DNA from: Sphingomonas sp. 8AM
GTDB lineage: Bacteria; Pseudomonadota; Alphaproteobacteria; Sphingomonadales; Sphingomonadaceae
Assembly: GCF_902506455.1 (NCBI RefSeq)
Contig: NZ_LR733844.1
Span: forward strand, 1,977,260 to 2,041,259
DNA: 64,000 nucleotides
Direction: 5' to 3'
Positions 59,961-64,000 of this stretch are shown piece after piece; positions within the stretch are counted from its first letter, which is position 1; every line of letters begins with the position of its first letter. Made by a program: the position numbers and the translations under genes. The notes below the pieces were generated by a model. The model made no database searches, had not been told where the DNA came from, and saw nothing but the letters and a program-made list of their open reading frames with translations.

Positions 59961-60062
59961 CGAACTGAAGGTTGGGCAAGTGCCCGGGGAACAATCTGGG
60001 TCAAGTAGAACGGCAACCGGCGTCACCTTCTGCATCACCAAGCCGGATTTTGCGCGCCAGGC

Positions 60063-60815
60063 TCAGCTCCCGCGCGCCACCTGAAACCCCGCGAACGACT
60101 GCGTGACCGGCATCAGTTCGACGCGATTGATGTTCAGGTGCGCGGGCAGCGTCGCGATCCACAGCACGGTGGCGGCGATGTCGTCGGCGGTCATCGGTGC
60201 CGCGCTATCATAGAGCGTGTCAGACGCCTGCTGATTGCCCCCGGTCCGCACCAACGTGAACTCCGTCTCGACCATCCCGGGATCGATGGTGCTGACGCGC
60301 ACGCCCGTCCCGTGCAGATCCGATCGCAGGTTCAGCGCGAATTGCTGCACGAACGCCTTGGTCCCGCCGTAGACGTTGCCGCCCGTGTACGGATAACTCC
60401 CCGCCACCGACGCGATGTTCACGATCGCGCCCTTGCGCGCGATCAATCCGGGCAACAGCTGGTGCGTGATCGCGACCAGCGCCGTGACGTTGGTGTCGAT
60501 CATCGTCCGCCATTGCGCGAGGTCGGCCTGCTGCGCGGGCGCCGTGCCGAGCGCGAGGCCGGCGTTGTTGACGAGAAGGTCGATGCCGCGGAACCGCTCC
60601 GGCAGGGTGTCGAGGGCGGCATCGCGGCCGGCATCGTCGCGGATGTCGAACGCCGCGGTATGAACACGCTCGCCATGCTGGTCGGCAAGCGCCGCCAGCC
60701 GGTCCGCGCGGCGCCCCGTCGCAATCACCTGCCAGCCCGCCTCGACCAGCGCTTTCGTGGTCGCACGCCCGATCCCCGATGTCGCGCCGGTGACGATCGC
60801 AGTCTTCATGGTCAT
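60063..60815 (-). CDS. SDR family oxidoreductase, YdfG-like
   Basis: A 250-residue classical short-chain dehydrogenase. The NADP loop is TAIVTGATSGIGRAT, the NNAG motif is LLVNNAGLALG, and the catalytic pair is in VYGGTKAF (YxxxK). GRRADRL after beta-2 favours NADP. TIDPGMVETEF is typical of the YdfG group, which oxidises serine and other 3-hydroxy acids. The start is ATG 60815; ATG 60809 is possible. It stands alone, divergent from the ATP-grasp operon, with a 317-bp gap. Confidence 0.88.
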   Translation of the reverse strand: MTMKTAIVTGATSGIGRATTKALVEAGWQVIATGRRADRLAALADQHGERVHTAAFDIRDDAGRDAALDTLPERFRGIDLLVNNAGLALGTAPAQQADLAQWRTMIDTNVTALVAITHQLLPGLIARKGAIVNIASVAGSYPYTGGNVYGGTKAFVQQFALNLRSDLHGTGVRVSTIDPGMVETEFTLVRTGGNQQASDTLYDSAAPMTADDIAATVLWIATLPAHLNINRVELMPVTQSFAGFQVARGS

Positions 60816-61046
60816 TCCATCCTCGTTCTCAACGGTCCTGCGGACACGATGCAGCTACGTCGATCCGCTCACATATGCGCAGACGCCGTTCGTTGCGCCG
60901 GACGCATGACGACGCCCTTCGATCCGGCTGCCGGCCGGCTCAGCGTGGGCCGGCCAACGCTTACCCGCGACATCCCGGTTGCGCCTGCGACCGGTGCATA
61001 GCGTCCTGCCGCCTGCGCGCGAAGAGCCGCGCGACCGACGATACTC

Positions 61047-61122
61047 AAGCTGCGCTAGGCGCGGCCAAAGCCGAATTGCTGACCCTTGTACCCGGTCACC
61101 GGCTAGCTAGCGCGGACAGCTT
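61047..61122 (+). promoter_or_regulatory. Candidate structured mRNA leader (12-bp closing stem)
   Basis: AAGCTGCGCTAG (61047-61058) can pair with CTAGCG (61107-61112) and, after a 4-nt CGGA bulge, CAGCTT (61117-61122). Inside are two small hairpins: CGGC-CAAA-GCCG (61062-61073) and CCGG-TCA-CCGG (61092-61102). The closing stem ends right before the AGGAA ribosome-binding site of the ATP-grasp gene, the arrangement expected of a translation-controlling leader. It does not match SAM-I or SAM-II consensus by eye. The remaining 317-bp gap (60816-61046) shows nothing recognisable. Confidence 0.45.
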
Positions 61123-61132
61123 CAGGAACCGC

Positions 61133-62047
61133 ATGACCGATCTCGTCCTCCTCTACGAACATCCGATGTGGTTCCGGCCGCTCTTCGCCGCACTGGACGA
61201 GGCGGGGATCGGCTATCGTGCGATCCATGCCGATGGCTTCGCCCTCGATCCGGCCGCGCCGACCCCTCCCGCACCGGTCGTCTTCAACCGGATCGCGATG
61301 TCGAGCTTCCTCCGCAGCCCGGAACATCCGATCTTCCACGCTGCGGCGGCACTGGCCCATTGGGAAGCCCGCGGCGCGCGCGTGCTGAACGGTGCGGCGG
61401 CGCTGGCGATCGACGCGTCCAAGGCGCGGCAATTATCGCTGATCGCCGGTCTGGGGCTCGCGATCCCGGCGACGCGGGTCGTGCACCGCGCGGTCGACCT
61501 GCCCGCTGCGGCGGCCGGACTACGCTTCCCGGTGGTGGTCAAGGCGAATATCGGCGGCTCGGGCGCGGGGATCGTGCGCTACGACAGCGCCGACGCGCTG
61601 GCCGCGGCGGTGGCGGACGGCAGCACGCCGGACAGCATCGACCGCGTGCTGCTGGTGCAGGAATATATCCCGGCGCGCGGCGGCACGATCACCCGGATCG
61701 AGACGCTCGGCGGGCGGTTCCTCTATGCCATTGCGGTGGACGGCGGCGGAAGTTTCGATCTGTGCCCGGCGGATGCCTGCGCGCTGCCCGGCCGGCCGAC
61801 GATCACGATGACGCGCGTCGATCCCGACCCGGCGCTGATCGCGGCGGCCGAGGCGATCGTCGGCGCAGCGGGGATCGATGTCGGCGGCGTAGAGGTGCTG
61901 ATCGACGACCGCGACGGCGTGGCGCGCTTCTACGACATCAATGCCCTGTCGAACTTCGTCGCCAGCCCGCTCGACGTCCTTGGCTGGGATCCGCACGCCC
62001 GGCTGGTCGATTGGCTGGCCGCAACGATCGCGGAGACGGTGACGTGA
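61133..62047 (+). CDS. ATP-grasp family protein (RimK-like)
   Basis: A 304-residue ATP-grasp protein starting at ATG 61133 (MTDLVLLYEHPMW) after AGGAA. The ATP-binding lysine strand is FPVVVKANIGGSGAGI, the glutamate-bearing strand is LLVQEYIPARGG and the metal-binding end is FYDINALSNFV. Such enzymes ligate an amine to a carboxylate, often glutamate or another amino acid to a peptide or metabolite. Nothing in the sequence tells the substrates. It is the first gene of a run linked by GTGA/ATGA overlaps with a monooxygenase and a methionine-type ABC importer, so it may act on an imported sulfur compound. Confidence 0.82.
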   Translation: MTDLVLLYEHPMWFRPLFAALDEAGIGYRAIHADGFALDPAAPTPPAPVVFNRIAMSSFLRSPEHPIFHAAAALAHWEARGARVLNGAAALAIDASKARQLSLIAGLGLAIPATRVVHRAVDLPAAAAGLRFPVVVKANIGGSGAGIVRYDSADALAAAVADGSTPDSIDRVLLVQEYIPARGGTITRIETLGGRFLYAIAVDGGGSFDLCPADACALPGRPTITMTRVDPDPALIAAAEAIVGAAGIDVGGVEVLIDDRDGVARFYDINALSNFVASPLDVLGWDPHARLVDWLAATIAETVT

Positions 62048-63060
62048 GATACGGGTTCTGGATGCCGGTCTTCGGCGGCTGGCTGCGCAACGTCCCCGAC
62101 GAGGGCATGGCGGCAACATGGGATTATGCCAGGCGACTGACCCAGGCGGCGGAGCGATGGGGCTATGACCTGACGCTGATCGCCGAGCTGAACCTCAACG
62201 ACATCAAGGGCGTGGAGCAGCCGGCGCTCGACGCATGGTCGACTGCCGCCGCGCTGGCCGCGGTGACCGAGCGAATCGAGCTGATGGTCGCGGTCCGTCC
62301 CAACTTCCACCACCCCGCCCTGTTCGCCAAGGCAGCGGCGAACATCGACCGGATCGCGGGCGGCCGGCTGTCGCTCAACGTCGTCTCCAGCTGGTGGGCG
62401 GACGAGGCGCGGCAATACGGCCTGCAATTCGATCGGCACGACGATCGCTACGCGCGCACCGCCGAGTGGCTGACGGTGGTCGATGGCCTGTGGACCGAGG
62501 ACAGGTTCAGCTTCGACGGACGCTTCTACCGCACCGAACAGGCGATCTGCGCCCCCAAGCCGGTCGCGAGGCCGATCGTCTATGCGGGCGGCGAAAGCGA
62601 GGCGGCGAAGACGATGATCGCCACGCAATGCGACGCCTATGTGATGCACGGCGACCCGGTGTCGGCGATCGCGCCGAAGCTCGCCGACATGCGCGCGCGG
62701 CGGGCGGCGGCGGGCGGCGGGCCGATGCGCTTCGGCATGGCCGCCTACGCGATCGTCCGCGACAGTGCGGCCGAGGCGCAGCGTGAGCTGGAGCGGATCA
62801 CCACCGTCACCGAACTTCCCGCCGGCTACGCCAATTTCGACCAGTGGCTGTCGGGAACCCAGCTCGAACGCGAGCTGAAGCTACAGGAATATTCGGTCTC
62901 CAACCGTGGATTGCGCCCCAATCTGGTCGGCACGCCCGAACAGCTGAAGGAGCGGATCGCGGAATATGAGGCCGCCGGGCTCGACCTGCTGTTGCTCCAG
63001 ATGAGCCCGCAGGCCGAGGAGATGGAGCGGTTTGCGACGCAAGTGATGGGGACGGCATGA
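62044..63060 (+). CDS. LLM-class flavin-dependent monooxygenase (SsuD/SfnG-like)
   Basis: A 338-residue bacterial luciferase-like enzyme, starting at GTG 62044 (VRYGFWMPVFGGW). Landmarks are LTLIAELNLNDIKG, VAVRPNFHHPALFAK, GGRLSLNVVSSWW and YAGGESEAAK, which point to the alkanesulfonate/dimethyl sulfone monooxygenases using FMNH2. Next to a MetNI-type importer it could release sulfite from an organosulfur compound. It overlaps the ATP-grasp gene (GTGA) and the ABC ATPase gene (ATGA) by 4 nt. Confidence 0.88.
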   Translation: MRYGFWMPVFGGWLRNVPDEGMAATWDYARRLTQAAERWGYDLTLIAELNLNDIKGVEQPALDAWSTAAALAAVTERIELMVAVRPNFHHPALFAKAAANIDRIAGGRLSLNVVSSWWADEARQYGLQFDRHDDRYARTAEWLTVVDGLWTEDRFSFDGRFYRTEQAICAPKPVARPIVYAGGESEAAKTMIATQCDAYVMHGDPVSAIAPKLADMRARRAAAGGGPMRFGMAAYAIVRDSAAEAQRELERITTVTELPAGYANFDQWLSGTQLERELKLQEYSVSNRGLRPNLVGTPEQLKERIAEYEAAGLDLLLLQMSPQAEEMERFATQVMGTA

Positions 63061-63782
63061 TCACGCTGCGCGGCGTCTGCAAACATTTCCCGGACGGCAC
63101 ACGCGCGCTGGATGACGTGTCGCTCGATGTGCCGCGCGGGGCGATCTTCGGCGTGATCGGCCGATCGGGGGCGGGCAAGTCGACGCTGCTTCGGCTGCTC
63201 AACGGACTTGAGCAGCCCAGCGCGGGGACGGTGCAGGTCGACGGCGTCGACCTCGGCGCGCTCGATCGGCCCGGCCTGCGCGCGCTGCGCCGCCGCACCG
63301 GCATGATCTTCCAGTCGTTCGGCCTGCTCGCCAACCGCAGCGTTGCCGCCAACGTGGCGCTGCCGCTCGAACTGGCCGGCGTGGCGCGCGGCGAGCGCGA
63401 CGCGCGGGTGTCGGCGCTGCTCGACCGGGTCGGGCTCGCGGACAAGGCGGCGAGCTATCCCGCGCAACTGTCGGGCGGTCAGCGGCAACGCGTCGGGATC
63501 GCCCGCGCCCTGGCGACCCGCCCCGACGTCCTGCTCTGCGACGAGCCGACGAGCGCGCTCGATCCCGAAACGACGCGCTCGGTGCTGACGTTGCTCGGCG
63601 AGCTGAACCGCGAACTCGGGCTGACGATCGTGCTCATCACCCATGAGATGTCGGTGGTCCGCGCGGTGTGCAGCCATGTCGCGGTGCTCGATCGCGGTCG
63701 CGTGATCGACAGCGGGCCGCTGGACGTCGTGCTGGACGGCGATCATGCCGCGACCCGTGCGCTGCTCGGGGAAGCGGCATGA
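63057..63782 (+). CDS. MetN-like ABC transporter ATPase (without C-terminal regulatory domain)
   Basis: The product has 241 residues. Walker A is GRSGAGKST, the signature is LSGGQRQRVGIARAL and Walker B is VLLCDEPTSALD; the switch histidine is in LITHEM. Sequence style matches MetN of the methionine importer. It ends about 100 residues short of E. coli MetN, lacking the C2 methionine-sensing domain, so trans-inhibition should be absent. It overlaps the MetI-like gene by 4 nt. The substrate may be methionine or another sulfur compound. Confidence 0.9.
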   Translation: MITLRGVCKHFPDGTRALDDVSLDVPRGAIFGVIGRSGAGKSTLLRLLNGLEQPSAGTVQVDGVDLGALDRPGLRALRRRTGMIFQSFGLLANRSVAANVALPLELAGVARGERDARVSALLDRVGLADKAASYPAQLSGGQRQRVGIARALATRPDVLLCDEPTSALDPETTRSVLTLLGELNRELGLTIVLITHEMSVVRAVCSHVAVLDRGRVIDSGPLDVVLDGDHAATRALLGEAA

Positions 63783-64000
63783 CCGGCTGGTTCGCCAACG
63801 TCATCTGGAGCGACATCGCCGTCGCGACCCGCGACACGCTGGTGATGCTCGCCGCATCGCTCGCGCTGACGATTCTCGCCGGCGTCCCGCTTGGCGTGTT
63901 GCTGTTCGTCAGCGCGCGCGGACAGATCGCCGAGGCGCGCTGGCTCAACCGTCTGCTGGGCATCGTCGTCAACGTGCTGCGCTCCGTCCCGTTCGTCATC
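63779..64000 (+). CDS. MetI-like ABC permease, 5' part (cut by the window end)
   Basis: Only 74 residues are visible before the right edge. They show a first membrane segment (TLVMLAASLALTILAGVPLG) and the start of the permease core with NRLLGIVVNVLRSVPFVI, a motif of the MetI family. The ATGA overlap with the ATPase gene shows co-translation. A substrate-binding MetQ-like gene would be expected just downstream. Confidence 0.85.
   Translation, partial: MTGWFANVIWSDIAVATRDTLVMLAASLALTILAGVPLGVLLFVSARGQIAEARWLNRLLGIVVNVLRSVPFVI

Noticed and set aside
61021-61132. SAM-I or SAM-II riboswitch before the MetNI-type operon
   Set aside because: The conserved blocks of SAM-I and SAM-II could not be found. 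The region does have a long-range stem, which was reported separately as unassigned.
60875-61132. N-terminal extension of the ATP-grasp protein in the same frame
   Set aside because: The extra 86 residues are arginine- and cysteine-rich without family resemblance. ATG 61133 has a ribosome-binding site and begins the conserved fold.
1-64000. CRISPR array, prophage, insertion sequence, rRNA or tRNA genes
   Set aside because: No regularly spaced direct repeats, transposase, integrase, phage structural genes or structural-RNA signatures were seen. The many palindromes are REP-type intergenic repeats.

Overview
The window is a GC-rich chromosomal segment from an alphaproteobacterium, most likely a sphingomonad (Sphingomonas or a close relative). 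Several things point that way: an HWE-type sensor kinase, a TonB receptor next to a tryptophan-halogenase-like flavoprotein and polysaccharide hydrolases, a PmtA-type phospholipid methyltransferase, a candidate EcfG stress promoter, and intergenic palindromes of the 'GTCATTGCGAGCG...' and 'CCGGACTTGATCCGGG' kinds. No rRNA, tRNA, prophage, transposase or CRISPR array was seen. Coding density is high, and many genes are joined by ATGA or GTGA stop/start overlaps.

Layout. 1-5.2 kb: the C-terminal part of a sensor kinase, then a lipid-related block (phosphatidylserine decarboxylase, class III aminotransferase, Mpo1-like membrane protein, PmtA-like methyltransferase). 5.4-9.2 kb: a small acidic/basic protein, alanine dehydrogenase with a divergent Lrp-type regulator, and a chemoreceptor almost without a periplasmic domain. 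9.4-22.7 kb: an uncharacterised glycan locus. It holds an MDR dehydrogenase, a Gfo/Idh oxidoreductase, an unusual glycoside hydrolase that appears circularly permuted, a methyltransferase, a GT9-like protein, a DUF6165-like protein, a histidine phosphatase, and then a tightly overlapped six-gene run of two nucleotide-sugar epimerases, a GT4 transferase and three CgeB-like transferases.

22.8-27.6 kb: a CsbD-like stress protein with a candidate EcfG promoter, and a blue-light/stress signalling operon (LOV protein, CheB-CheR-PAS-HWE kinase fusion, single-domain receiver). 27.7-30.7 kb: L-serine dehydratase under a tandem glycine riboswitch, then a TetR regulator with three related operator-like palindromes. 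30.8-35.4 kb: ArsB-like and MFS transporters, a nucleoside deaminase and a patatin-like phospholipase. 35.5-49.9 kb: one strand carrying a TonB receptor, halogenase-like flavoprotein, ROK regulator, GH2 enzyme, exported lactonase and a three-subunit PaoABC-like molybdenum aldehyde oxidoreductase. 50.3-59.9 kb: GH27, two GH127/146-type beta-L-arabinofuranosidases, GH43 and a secreted zinc metallopeptidase, suggesting use of arabinose-rich plant polymers or hydroxyproline-rich glycoproteins. A CGTATAC motif is found in three promoter regions of this locus.

60-64 kb: an SDR oxidoreductase, and divergently an overlapped operon of ATP-grasp protein, flavin-dependent monooxygenase, MetN-like ATPase and MetI-like permease (cut by the window end). 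This operon is preceded by a leader that can fold into a junction-like RNA closed by a 12-bp stem. The most novel-looking items are the permuted hydrolase with its orphan glycan locus and this structured leader. The riboswitch and the LOV/HWE operon are the best-supported regulatory findings.
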